A DNA stretch of 61,703 nt from Nitrososphaerales archaeon. GTDB taxonomy: Archaea; Thermoproteota; Nitrososphaeria; Nitrososphaerales; Gagatemarchaeaceae. Every line of letters begins with the position of its first letter. Within the stretch, counting starts at the first letter, position 1. Below are positions 24,526-32,893 of the stretch, in pieces. The notes under the pieces are model-generated. The model saw nothing but the letters and a program-made list of their open reading frames with translations, was not told the DNA's origin and made no database searches. The stretch is from contig JACWAI010000084.1 of NCBI GenBank assembly GCA_014874415.1, positions 1-61,703 on the forward strand. Reading direction: 5' to 3'. The translations under genes were made by a program, and so were the position numbers.

Positions 24526-24714
24526 ATGCCAGAATTCAAGTGTCAGGCGTGCGGTGCGGCATTCCCGTCCCAAGAAGCCCTGATGCAGCATGGCAGCGTT
24601 GCTCACGCGCGGCCCCAGGCTCCGGCTCAGCGATTCGCATGTCAAGCATGCAGCGTCGAGTTCGGGACCCAGGCCGAGCTCACAGCGCACAACCAGGCTG
24701 CGCATAGGATGTAG
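24526..24714 (+). CDS. 62-residue protein with two C2H2 zinc fingers
   Basis: The product is almost entirely two C2H2 fingers: FKCQACGAAFPSQEALMQHG, which ends SVAH, and FACQACSVEFGTQAELTAHN, which ends QAAH. A Pro/Ala/Gln linker joins them. The two fingers resemble those in the membrane protein at 22653. Nucleic-acid or protein binding is expected. It sits between the CARF-like regulator and the thioredoxin reductase and may be a partner of either. Confidence 0.75.
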   Translation: MPEFKCQACGAAFPSQEALMQHGSVAHARPQAPAQRFACQACSVEFGTQAELTAHNQAAHRM

Positions 24715-24842
24715 ATGGGACGAATGCACCAAGTAATAGGAGTCGGCCAGGCGAATAGTCGCTCGGTTCCGGCCCCTCCCCATTTTGTGATTTGCAGGCC
24801 GAATTCGACGGCGCAGGGATGGAATAGCTGACATGGACTGAC

Positions 24843-25835
24843 ATGGACGATTTGTACGATGTCATCGTGGTAGGGGGCTCGGCCGCGGGTCTGACGGCCG
24901 CGATGTACTCGGCCAGGCAGGGTCTCAGAACGCTCGTGGTGACAAAGGACATAGGAGGTCAGATGCTGCTTACCAACGACATCCAGAATTACCCAGGGTA
25001 CCAGAGCATAAGCGGCTTCGAACTCTCGACCAAACTCAAGGAGCAGGCTGAACTCTACGGAGCTCAGTTCGCCTACGAAGAGGTGACAGGGGTGGAGGAG
25101 AACAAGGAGTGCCCCGGCCTCTGCTTCACGGTAAGGGCTGATGGCGGAGGATATTCCGGGACCACGGTGATACTCGCCTTCGGTAAGACACCGAGGAACC
25201 TGGGGGTTCCCGGAGAGAAAGAACTCGGCGGCAAGGGCGTCTCCTACTGCGCGGTGTGCGACGGGCCTCTGTTCAGGGGGAAGACGGTGACGGTTGTGGG
25301 GACAGGAGATCAGGCCCTCGACGCGGTCAACTATCTTGCCGGCGTGGTCAAGTCCGTCTATCTGGTGCACCAGTATGACAAGCCAATCGGGAGCGAGGAG
25401 TACATCTCTCAGGTGTTGGCTCTCCCCAATGTCAAGACCATGCCCAACTCGAGGGTGGTCGAGCTCCGAGGGGATAGCAGGCTCGAGTCAATCGTCCTGG
25501 AGGACACGGTATCTAAACAGAGAATGGATTTGACCAGCGATGGGATTTTCGTGGAGATAGGATACGTCGCCAGGACAGGCCTCGTGGAGAGGCTCGTCCG
25601 GTTGAACGGGAAGGAGATAACAGTTGACAGGGACGGCGCAACTTCCACTCCAGGCGTCTTCGCGGCTGGCGATGTCACGGACAGTTCGTTCAAGCAGGCT
25701 GTCATATCTGCCGCCCAGGGGGCTTCGGCCGCCCTTTCGGCGTACAACTATGTCCAGAGAATGAGAGGAAAGACAGCGGCGAGGGCAGACTGGCGCTCGG
25801 TGAAGCCGGTCATCAAGACAGGAGGAAGACCTTAG
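24843..25835 (+). CDS. Thioredoxin reductase-like flavoprotein with altered pyridine-nucleotide site
   Basis: This 330-residue TrxR-fold protein has the FAD motif VVGGSAAGLTAA, the redox pair CAVC (Cys136, Cys139) and the C-terminal FAVAGDV-type loop (GVFAAGDVTDSSFKQAV). The second Rossmann motif is VVGTGDQALDAV instead of GGGDSA. The NADPH 2'-phosphate motif HRRxxxR is absent (VYLVHQYDKPIGSEEY). It therefore probably does not use NADPH; Thermoplasma-type TrxR, which also lacks it, is a precedent. It overlaps nothing, and the PAC2 gene follows at once. Confidence 0.85.
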   Translation: MDDLYDVIVVGGSAAGLTAAMYSARQGLRTLVVTKDIGGQMLLTNDIQNYPGYQSISGFELSTKLKEQAELYGAQFAYEEVTGVEENKECPGLCFTVRADGGGYSGTTVILAFGKTPRNLGVPGEKELGGKGVSYCAVCDGPLFRGKTVTVVGTGDQALDAVNYLAGVVKSVYLVHQYDKPIGSEEYISQVLALPNVKTMPNSRVVELRGDSRLESIVLEDTVSKQRMDLTSDGIFVEIGYVARTGLVERLVRLNGKEITVDRDGATSTPGVFAAGDVTDSSFKQAVISAAQGASAALSAYNYVQRMRGKTAARADWRSVKPVIKTGGRP

Positions 25836-26567
25836 TTGACGGCGGAAGAATCCAGGGACGTCGCACGAATCAAGTCCAGCGGCGAACCGGAGAAACTCCC
25901 AGGAGGCGTGGTGATAGAGGGCTTTCCTGAATCGGGGCTCGCCGGCACCATCGCTTCTACATGCCTAGTTTCGTCCCTGAAACTGGCCATGGTGGGGGAG
26001 CTATTCTCTGACTATTTCCCGCCGGTCGCCACGGTGTTGAACGGAAATCTGCAGGCTCCGGCGAGAATCTATGCAGACCCAGAGCGAAACGTCGCGGTAA
26101 TCATGGGGGATTTCAGTCCGGGGCTGCGAGCTTCGCACCTGCTCGCGAAGACGATTATCGGGTGGGCCAAATCAAAGGGAGCGGCCTTCGTACTGACTTC
26201 GTTCAGCACGCCCATGGAAGGCGGGGCTGAAGAGCACGTCGTGTCGGCCGTGGTGAACGGCCGGGAAGCGAAGGCGACAGCAGAAAAGGTGTCCATCCCC
26301 CTCGCCGAACTTGCGGCGGTAGGAGGGGTGGCCGGAAGCCTGCTCCTCGAGGGGAGGGAGGCCGGAGTCCCCGTCGTGGCGCTGCTGATCAAGACGCACA
26401 AGGGGATTCAGGATTACGAGAGCGGTCTCAAACTGGCTGAAGCGATAATGAGCTTGGCGCCGTCAGCACGTTGCGACCTGGCAGGAATAAGGGAGGAAGC
26501 GGAAAGGACAGAGAAGAGCCTGAGACGCGTGTTGAATCAGACCGCCCCTGCCGGCATCTACGGCTAA
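25836..26567 (+). CDS. PAC2-family proteasome assembly chaperone-like protein
   Basis: This 243-residue protein has the PAC2 pattern: GGVVIEGFPESGLAGTIASTCL, then VATVLNGNLQAPARIY, VIMGDFSPG and TSFSTPMEGG, and a helical tail. PAC2 proteins are archaeal and eukaryotic proteasome-assembly chaperones; the archaeal ones are poorly known. TTG 25836 directly follows the TrxR stop, so the two are co-transcribed. Association with a redox gene is unexplained. Confidence 0.82.
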   Translation: MTAEESRDVARIKSSGEPEKLPGGVVIEGFPESGLAGTIASTCLVSSLKLAMVGELFSDYFPPVATVLNGNLQAPARIYADPERNVAVIMGDFSPGLRASHLLAKTIIGWAKSKGAAFVLTSFSTPMEGGAEEHVVSAVVNGREAKATAEKVSIPLAELAAVGGVAGSLLLEGREAGVPVVALLIKTHKGIQDYESGLKLAEAIMSLAPSARCDLAGIREEAERTEKSLRRVLNQTAPAGIYG

Positions 26568-26617
26568 GTTGGGACGCATTGCCTTTGAGGTCCCGTTAAC
26601 AGGGCGAGCCTCGCGCT

Positions 26618-27523
26618 TTGATCGAGTGGCTCGTCTACTGGTTCATGTTCCCTGCGTGCACAGGAATAGTTTCTCTTGCGATGATGCTCGGGATAGACGG
26701 GACGGCGATCCTCACCCCTGCGGTCATCCTTGTCTTTCCGCTGCTCAACATCCCGTCGGTCTCGCCGGCCGCTGCTGTGACCGTGGGACTCTTCACCGAG
26801 TTCTTCGGTTTCCTTTCGGGCTTGGCCGGGTACAGGAGGCAGGGACTCGTCGACGTGAAGATTGGCCTCCGGCTGGCCGCCTTCGCCGTCCCAGTCATCA
26901 TAGTGTCTTCGCTGTTGGCTCAGATTTCACCCGCCCTGTTCCTGAAGCTGGCATTCGGGATTCTGATGGTCGGGCTTTCGGCCTACCTGATTTTGACAGC
27001 TAAATCCACGGTGAGGAACGCAAAGCTCGAGGCCCCGCCGCCTTCGGTCGACCGCATCCCGAGGAAAGACGAATCGCCTGACGAGACCGTAATCAGGACG
27101 AAAGCCGGGCGAGAATACCGGTACAAGGTGTGCGACAGGCGGAGGGGGGAGATCGTCTGCGCAGTCGGATCGGCCTTCGAAGGCATGATTTCGGTCGGAC
27201 TCGGGGAGCTCGTGATGCCTGATTTGGTGCGACGTTGTAAGATTCCGATAGCCGTCTCCGCCGCGACGTCTGTTTTTGTGATGACGCTGGGTGTATTCGC
27301 GGGCTCGGTGACGGGAATTGCCAGCCTTGTGGTCAGGGGAGGAACCGACGCCGTGCCCTGGAACCTGCTGCTCTTCACGATCCCCGGCGCGGTAATCGGG
27401 GGTCAGATCGGATCGAAAGCCCAAGGGGCGCTGTCCTCCATCACGATGGAACGCCTAATCGTGATCATCTTCGCCATAATCGGCGTCAGCTTCCTCTATG
27501 TCAGCGCCGTCGGCCTGTTATGA
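26618..27523 (+). CDS. TauE/SafE-family sulfite-type exporter with a soluble insert
   Basis: This 301-residue protein has two TauE/SafE halves (first: GIDGTAILTPAVILVFPLLN; second: GMISVGLGELVMPDLVRRC), about eight membrane segments and TTG start 26618. Between the halves there is a charged ~45-residue insert (PRKDESPDETVIRTKAGREYRYKVCDRRRGE) that reads like a small soluble domain. Substrate inferred to be an anion such as sulfite. It is 50 bases after PAC2 on the same strand and may belong to the same mRNA. Confidence 0.82.
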   Translation: MIEWLVYWFMFPACTGIVSLAMMLGIDGTAILTPAVILVFPLLNIPSVSPAAAVTVGLFTEFFGFLSGLAGYRRQGLVDVKIGLRLAAFAVPVIIVSSLLAQISPALFLKLAFGILMVGLSAYLILTAKSTVRNAKLEAPPPSVDRIPRKDESPDETVIRTKAGREYRYKVCDRRRGEIVCAVGSAFEGMISVGLGELVMPDLVRRCKIPIAVSAATSVFVMTLGVFAGSVTGIASLVVRGGTDAVPWNLLLFTIPGAVIGGQIGSKAQGALSSITMERLIVIIFAIIGVSFLYVSAVGLL

Positions 27524-27604
27524 CATACGTCGCAAGAGTCCCGGATACGATGGTCAAAAGGAGATTTCTTAATCGTCGAGCATCGGATTGGAACAAAGGG
27601 TAGG

Positions 27605-27661
27605 TATCCACTCACGGTGTGCGGGACAGGGTTCCCTACGGAGGAGGCGCTCCTGGCCCAC
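27605..27661 (+). pseudogene. Degenerate C2H2 zinc-finger fragment
   Basis: The frame reads YPLTVCGTGFPTEEALLAH. It keeps one Cys and one His at finger spacing, but the first Cys is Leu and the second His is missing. It resembles the fingers at 22653 and 24526. The frame has no convincing start and runs into the OsmC start region. I read it as a decayed finger, with modest confidence. Confidence 0.3.
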
Positions 27662-27731
27662 GTCGGCGAAGTCCCCCGTGAAACCAAGGAAGAAAAGAAA
27701 TATCCCAGGGTAGCTGTGAGACGGAGTTTCG

Positions 27732-28271
27732 ATGGTCGAGTTCCCTGTCCAAGTGAAGGACGCTGCCGCCAAGGCTTACAACGAATGGGCCGAAGCCGAA
27801 GGGTTAAGCGAGGATGAAAAGAAGCACAAGTTCGGCCGTGCGGTGAGGGTCTCGGCGAGGTACCTTCCAGAGCTGAGGAAGGAAGTCCGCTCGGGGGACC
27901 TCGTTTGGTACAGCGACCCACCGAAATTGGGTGGTGGGAAGGGGGAACACCCCGGCGCGCTACAGCACTTCGTGGCCGGCTTACCTCTCTGTCAGTTAAC
28001 TCACTATGCCGAACGCGCGTCCGTCTGGGGGATGAACATCCAGGATATCGAGGTGAGCGCAACCGGCCGCTTTCTGGGAATGAGCGGTCGTGGTTTCGAC
28101 AGCATCGAGTACGAGGTGAGGATAACGAGCGAGGAGCCGGCGGACAAGATCAAGGAATTGGCAGCGGCTGCGGCGAGCGACTGCTACGTGACCAACACCC
28201 TGAAGCGCTCGTGCAAGGTCACCGGGAAGGTATTCCTGAACGGCCAGAGCCTGATGGAACTCGGGCATTGA
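27732..28271 (+). CDS. Second OsmC-like protein
   Basis: This 179-residue protein has a long N-terminal helix-rich part. The OsmC core is FVAGLPLCQLTHYAERASVWGMN with Cys in LPLC, then VSATGRFLGM and SDCYVTNTLKRSCKVTGKVFLNG with the second redox Cys. It is therefore a peroxide or thiol protein in the OsmC superfamily, distinct from 7200. It precedes a metallopeptidase-like frame by about 20 bases. Confidence 0.75.
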   Translation: MVEFPVQVKDAAAKAYNEWAEAEGLSEDEKKHKFGRAVRVSARYLPELRKEVRSGDLVWYSDPPKLGGGKGEHPGALQHFVAGLPLCQLTHYAERASVWGMNIQDIEVSATGRFLGMSGRGFDSIEYEVRITSEEPADKIKELAAAAASDCYVTNTLKRSCKVTGKVFLNGQSLMELGH

Positions 28272-28426
28272 CAGCGCCCGGTCTCGCGGGATGATTTTCC
28301 ACGCCTGAGTATCGCTTCAGCAGGGTTTTCGCCAACGCGAAGCTGGAACCGTCTGGTGAAAGGTTCGCCTTTCTACTGCAGAAGGCGCTTGAACTCTTCC
28401 CTGCGGGCGTTGAGAAGCTGAAAACC

Positions 28427-28750
28427 GTGACCAGGGTGCGGATGAGAAAGAGAGGCGAGATGAAGGGGCTCGTAGGGCTGACCACGTACTGCTGCGTACA
28501 GACGGAAAAGGGCTCGAGTCCGAAGAGGGCCCCGACACAGAAGATAACGTTCTACAGCGACCTGCTAGACGAAATCTCGGATAGATCAGCCATAGGCGTG
28601 ATCGCCCACGAGCTCGCTCATGCATGGCTCAATGAGCACGTCAAGCCTGACGGCTCGGCGGAGAGGGAGAAGGAAGCGGATGACCTGGCGAGGAAGTGGG
28701 GGTACGGAGAGTACCTCGACGCCCTGGCTGCTGAGACCGAACCTCCCTGA
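28427..28750 (+). CDS. Small HExxH metallopeptidase-like protein, 5' end shifted
   Basis: The 107 residues contain GVIAHELAHAWLNEH, a zinc-metallopeptidase HExxH motif, with downstream E...E.EADDLA (third ligand region). The frame is open and coding-like back to 28295 (TPEYRFSRVFANAKLEPSGE), where TGA 28292-28294 stops it. One extra T in the TTTT run at 28295-28298 would explain this: without it ATG 28291 would open a ~152-residue protein. GTG 28427 is listed as the first ordinary start in this frame. SprT-like or DUF-type peptidase; substrate unknown. Confidence 0.6.
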   Translation: MTRVRMRKRGEMKGLVGLTTYCCVQTEKGSSPKRAPTQKITFYSDLLDEISDRSAIGVIAHELAHAWLNEHVKPDGSAEREKEADDLARKWGYGEYLDALAAETEPP

Positions 28751-28775
28751 AGAGATCATGAATCGCTGTCTTGAT

Positions 28776-28895
28776 CTAACCACACGAGCAACTTGCTTCC
28801 GGCTCGTGTTCCTCCAAATGCTCCCTGTATGAGGAATTGTCCTCGAAGGTCAGCCCGCAGCACTGCTTCGTTACCTGCTTTGTCAACTCATTCAC
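28776..28895 (-). CDS. 39-residue C2H2-like zinc-finger mini-protein
   Basis: GTG 28895 opens NELTKQVTKQCCGLTFEDNS...YREHLEEHE, ending with SCSCG. This has the Cys, Phe, His, His spacing of a single C2H2-like finger, plus a short Cys tail. It is on the strand opposite its neighbours, with an AT-rich upstream stretch (TCGTAAATGC near 28922). Standard gene finders would miss it. Function unknown. Confidence 0.45.
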   Translation of the reverse strand: MNELTKQVTKQCCGLTFEDNSSYREHLEEHEPEASCSCG

Positions 28896-28974
28896 CTCTG
28901 GAAGTGACCGACTTCGGTCGCATTTACGAATGCCATTGAACGCTTAAACAAACCGTTGAAGTCGTGCCGCGCAG

Positions 28975-29649
28975 GTGAGGATTGGAATGGCGCTGCGGTC
29001 GTCGTATGATGTAGTTGTGGTAGGTTCAGGCGCGAGCGGGCTTACGGCCGCGCTGGCCGCGTCTTATACGGGGGCTGAAGTCGCGGTGTTGGAGAAAGGA
29101 AGGAAGTTCGGAGGTTCTTCGGCGCTCTCCGGAGGACAGCTCTGGATACCCAACAACCGGTTCCAGAAACGGGCACAGGTCAAGGACTCGGCCGCGATGG
29201 CGGTGAAATACCTGACACGACTTGCGAGGGGGAGAGTGGACCCGCGGCTCATCGATGCGTTCGTCAACAACTCCTCGGCAGCCCTTGACTTCATCGAAAA
29301 GACCCCGCTCCGACCGGCTCTCAGGGAGAACCTTCCGGACTACCATCCGGAATGGGAAGGAGGTCTGAAAGGAGGACGCACCATTGATCCGGGTCTGTTT
29401 GACGGGAGCTCACTGGGGGGAGAATACAAGACGATTCTCCACAACCCTCAGTACCATCTCCCAGGAGGGCTGCACACTACTTCCCTCGAGTTCGAGATGA
29501 TGATGCGCGGAGAGGATGTCCCCGGGTTGAAAGAGAGGAAACCGAGCACGCTGGCCCTGGGGGAAGCCCTGGTAGGGGGGCTAAGGAAGGGGCTCATCGA
29601 CGCGAGGGTTCCGCTGTTCCTTTCTCATAGGGTCGTCAGGCTCCTCTAG
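28975..29649 (+). CDS. FAD-dependent dehydrogenase (KstD/fumarate-reductase type), N-terminal part before a frameshift
   Basis: The 224 residues begin with YDVVVVGSGASGLTAALAAS (FAD ADP site) and EKGRKFGGSSALSGG. Late in this part come MMMRGEDVPGL and LSHRVVRLL, where a stop follows. The downstream frame continues LDGRRVSGVEV, so the intact protein would be about 536 residues like ketosteroid dehydrogenases or flavoprotein reductases. GTG 28975 or ATG 28987 are the possible starts. Confidence 0.75.
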   Translation: MRIGMALRSSYDVVVVGSGASGLTAALAASYTGAEVAVLEKGRKFGGSSALSGGQLWIPNNRFQKRAQVKDSAAMAVKYLTRLARGRVDPRLIDAFVNNSSAALDFIEKTPLRPALRENLPDYHPEWEGGLKGGRTIDPGLFDGSSLGGEYKTILHNPQYHLPGGLHTTSLEFEMMMRGEDVPGLKERKPSTLALGEALVGGLRKGLIDARVPLFLSHRVVRLL

Positions 29650-29660
29650 ACGGGAGGAGA

Positions 29661-30584
29661 GTGTCGGGGGTCGAAGTCCAAACCGGGACGGGGAGGAAGC
29701 GGGTGCGCGCCAAGATGGGGGTCATCCTCGCCGCCGGGGGGTTCGAATGGAACCCTAGGATGAAGCGGATGTACTTGTCGGCACCCTCGGAGAACTCGGC
29801 AGGGTGCACCACGAACACCGGGGATGGAGTATCCATGGGGACCGGTGTCGGAGCCGCCACCTCCCTGATGGACGAAGCCTGGTGGTTCACGCTCATACTG
29901 AAGCCGGGAGAAAAGCAGGGATGGCTGGTCACGAGCGAGCGGACGCTGCCAGGGTCGATCATGGTCGATCAGAAGGGGATGCGCTTCGCAGACGAGGCCA
30001 TGAACTACGTCGACCTGACACGCGCGATGCTTGCGTTTAACCCGACGACGTATGCCTTGGAGAACGTGCCTGCGTATCTGATATTCGACTCGAGATACCT
30101 CTCGAAATATCCGGTCGCCGGAGAAGGCAAGGAGAAGGCCGTAAGGTGGCTCGAGAAGGGAGAAAGCCTCGCAGCACTTGCGACCAGGCTTGGCATCGAC
30201 AGCTCGAACTTTGTGGCCACGGTCGCTGAGTTCAACAGGAACGCACAGTCTGGGACCGACCCGCTGTTCCACAGAGGCGAGAGCGCCTACGACAGGCACT
30301 GGGGGGATCCCTCGGCTCCCAACCCGACCCTGGGTGCGCTGAACGAGCCTCCCTTCTATGGAGTGAGAATCCTGGCGGGGGACATCGGGACGAAGGGAGG
30401 CGTAGCCACCGATGGCTCGGGTCGGGCGATTGACCCCGAGGGGAGGCCCATCCCCGGGCTCTTCGCGGTAGGTAACAACGCTGCTAGTGTGATGGATCCT
30501 GGTTACGCGGGGTCGGGAGCAACCCTTGGGCCCTGCGTCACGTTCGGGTACCTTGCAGGCAGGAACTGCGCCCTCGGTAACTAA
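29661..30584 (+). CDS. FAD-dependent dehydrogenase, C-terminal part after the frameshift
   Basis: The 307 residues hold the rest of the flavoprotein: VILAAGGFEWNPRMK, ALENVPAYLIFDSRYLSKYP and the closing FAD motif LFAVGNNAASVMDPGYAGSG, followed by GPCVTFGYLAGRNC. It lies in another frame than the N-terminal part. A single-base loss near 29643-29648 (CTCCTCTAG; an added C would give CTCCTCCTAG) restores one frame. As written the locus is a split gene. Confidence 0.75.
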   Translation: MSGVEVQTGTGRKRVRAKMGVILAAGGFEWNPRMKRMYLSAPSENSAGCTTNTGDGVSMGTGVGAATSLMDEAWWFTLILKPGEKQGWLVTSERTLPGSIMVDQKGMRFADEAMNYVDLTRAMLAFNPTTYALENVPAYLIFDSRYLSKYPVAGEGKEKAVRWLEKGESLAALATRLGIDSSNFVATVAEFNRNAQSGTDPLFHRGESAYDRHWGDPSAPNPTLGALNEPPFYGVRILAGDIGTKGGVATDGSGRAIDPEGRPIPGLFAVGNNAASVMDPGYAGSGATLGPCVTFGYLAGRNCALGN

Positions 30585-30616
30585 CCGGCCCCCTGGACGG
30601 GCAAGATTCTAAAGCG

Positions 30617-31561
30617 ATGGTTCTTCGCGCGCAACCTGATTTGGCAAGCGGACTTGACTGCGACTCCCTCACAAAGGTGTACAGCGGCTCAAAGGGCAGG
30701 AGGGCTCTGGACGGCGTCAGCTTCAATCTTCCATCGAAAGGAGTCTTCTCCCTCATAGGGATGAACGGCGCCGGAAAGACCACCCTGGTGAGAATCCTCG
30801 CGACCCAGCTGCAGCCGACGGCTGGAAGGGCTTCGATAGACGGTCTGGACGTGATGAAGGACGCGAAGAAACTGAGGGACCGCATCGCCTGCGTCCCGCA
30901 AGAAGCCAGGACTGCCCCCTTCATGACAGCGAAGCAGACGGTCCTCTCTTACCTGCTCTGGAGGGGGGTCGGCTACAGGGAAGCAAGCACGAAGGCTGTG
31001 GAAGCTCTTTCGATGGTCGGGCTCCAGAACCAGGTGAACGAGCTCAACAGAAAGCTGTCGGGCGGGACCAGGCGTAAGGTGCTTGTGGCCACCGTCCTCT
31101 CCTCCGATGCTGACATAATCTTCCTTGACGAGCCGACTACAGGGCTCGACCCGATTTCACGCAGGGAGCTGTGGAAGCTGCTCACCAATCTCGCAAGAGA
31201 CCGCTTTCTGATTTTGACGACCCATTACCTGGAAGAAGCAGAGGAGCTGGCGAACGCCATAGGTATACTCCACAGGGGGAAGCTCGTTGGCCTCGGGACC
31301 CTCGACCAACTCCGCGCTTCGGTAAGATATCAGTACAGCCTGATGCTCTCTCCTGGGCAGGAACCCCCTCCGGTCAGGGAGGGAGAGGTGACCACAGGAG
31401 GCGCAGGCCAAACGCAGATCCTGACGAACGAGACCGAAGCCCAGGAGATTTCGAAGTCCCTCCTCGAAAAGGGGACCCGGTTCTCCTTGAGCAGGGTCTC
31501 TCTCGACGACATCTTCTTCCACATCGTACACGGCGGGAGCGAGGAGGACAGTCAGCCATGA
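30617..31561 (+). CDS. ABC-2 exporter ATPase
   Basis: This 314-residue protein has a full ATPase motif set: Walker A GMNGAGKTTLVRI, signature KLSGGTRRKVLV, Walker B IIFLDEPTTGLDP and H-loop LTTHYLEEAEELA. It has the extended C-terminal domain of the CcmA/DrrA type. It is the partner of the permease that starts in its stop codon (ATGA overlap at 31558). It exports an unknown substrate. Confidence 0.9.
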   Translation: MVLRAQPDLASGLDCDSLTKVYSGSKGRRALDGVSFNLPSKGVFSLIGMNGAGKTTLVRILATQLQPTAGRASIDGLDVMKDAKKLRDRIACVPQEARTAPFMTAKQTVLSYLLWRGVGYREASTKAVEALSMVGLQNQVNELNRKLSGGTRRKVLVATVLSSDADIIFLDEPTTGLDPISRRELWKLLTNLARDRFLILTTHYLEEAEELANAIGILHRGKLVGLGTLDQLRASVRYQYSLMLSPGQEPPPVREGEVTTGGAGQTQILTNETEAQEISKSLLEKGTRFSLSRVSLDDIFFHIVHGGSEEDSQP

Positions 31562-32298
31562 GGCCCAGCGGGTGGCAGGTCATGGCCGGGATTCTCATGA
31601 ACTCGATCTATGCGATGAAGAACTATCCGATGGTGATGGTGAACACCGTGCTCTCCCCCCTGTCTTTCCTCACCGTCATCACATTCGTAAGCAAAGGACA
31701 GCTGATTGGGGAGGCCATCGAAGGGGGCTTCATCATGAGCATGTTCCAGGCAGGGATGTCCCTCCAGGGGGACCTCTCTCACTTCAAGAACGACTTCAAG
31801 CTGCAAGACATGGTGGTCAGCTCTCCGTCCAGCCCGGTCGCCTATGTCGCGGGCATGGCCATCGGCGAGGTCATTTACTCTGTTCCGGCTCTTGCCGTGC
31901 TGGTGGTGCTCGCCGAAATCTACCTTAACCCTGGATTGGTCGGCGCCCTGGAGCTCCTGGCCGTCCTGCTCCTGATGTTCCTTACGTCTGTCACCCTTGG
32001 ATTCACCCTGTCCACCTTTTCGAGCGACATCATCCAGAGCTTCGCCTTCTCGAGGCTGATTTCCACGCTCTTCTCCACCCTCCCGCCGGTCTACTACCCG
32101 ATTTCATACGTCCCCCTTCCATTCCGTTATTTCGCCTATCTTTCTCCCACCACGTATGCGGCCGAGATCGCCCAGAACGCGACGGGCCTGGTCCAGCTTT
32201 CCTCCGAGACCCTCGCCACCGCGTGGATAGTGCTTGGCGCTGTGAGTATTAGCCTCCTTTTGATTTCGATAAAGAAAGCAAGATGGAGGGACGTCTGA
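31558..32298 (+). CDS. ABC-2 exporter permease
   Basis: From ATG 31558 this 246-residue membrane protein has six hydrophobic segments and the ABC-2 motif LSPTTYAAEIAQNATG near the C-terminus, characteristic of drug/lipid exporters. The 4-base overlap with the ATPase gene couples their translation. The frame opens upstream as well, but that part is antisense or out-of-frame with the ATPase and was rejected. Confidence 0.88.
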   Translation: MRPSGWQVMAGILMNSIYAMKNYPMVMVNTVLSPLSFLTVITFVSKGQLIGEAIEGGFIMSMFQAGMSLQGDLSHFKNDFKLQDMVVSSPSSPVAYVAGMAIGEVIYSVPALAVLVVLAEIYLNPGLVGALELLAVLLLMFLTSVTLGFTLSTFSSDIIQSFAFSRLISTLFSTLPPVYYPISYVPLPFRYFAYLSPTTYAAEIAQNATGLVQLSSETLATAWIVLGAVSISLLLISIKKARWRDV

Positions 32299-32475
32299 AG
32301 CTCAGACCTGGATAACATCTACACGTCCATGCCACTCAGCCTCGCTGAAATGGTGCGAGGAAGGCAATGCAGTGGCGATGCTCGATCCCGGTGGCTCGGT
32401 TCATTCGCGACTAGTGGAGGAAATTCGGCTTCCGTACCAGAGTTCTTAGTAGCCCTGGACAGCATGTTCCCAAGC

Positions 32476-32886
32476 TCAGGCATTGAATATCGGGATGAAG
32501 GGCGTCACAATGATGCTGAAGAGGAGCAGGATCAGGACGACCAGCGTAATCTTGACGTATGCCGTGTCCCTCTCGGCAGCGAAGAGGAAAATCGAGCAGA
32601 GCACCCTCGATACGGGAGTCGCGAGGAGGACGATGACCCCCAGCTCGATGATGGCGAAGGGGTCGAGCGTCGCGATCCCCTGAGGTATCGCAGAGAGGCT
32701 CACGACGACCGAGCTGTGCGGTATCTGGTTCGGGGTATATGTCACGAAGTCGGAGGAGTTGGCTGAACTGTAATTGGCTATCAGGAGTGCCGTCCCGAAT
32801 ATCAGGATGGCGGCCGCGATCAGGACCCCGAATCGGAGGACTCGGCTGAGGATGCCGTTCATCGCATCGGGATCTCTGAGATTCAT
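32476..32886 (-). CDS. DUF1634 membrane protein
   Basis: This 136-residue protein has three membrane helices and the DUF1634 look: ILSRVLRFGVLIAAAILIFG, then IIELGVIVLLATPVSRVLCSIFLFAAERD and a final helix. DUF1634 genes are regularly next to TauE/SafE genes, as here: the TauE gene ends-to-start with only 7 bases between. They probably form one export unit. Confidence 0.8.
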   Translation of the reverse strand: MNLRDPDAMNGILSRVLRFGVLIAAAILIFGTALLIANYSSANSSDFVTYTPNQIPHSSVVVSLSAIPQGIATLDPFAIIELGVIVLLATPVSRVLCSIFLFAAERDTAYVKITLVVLILLLFSIIVTPFIPIFNA

Positions 32887-32893
32887 TTTGGAG

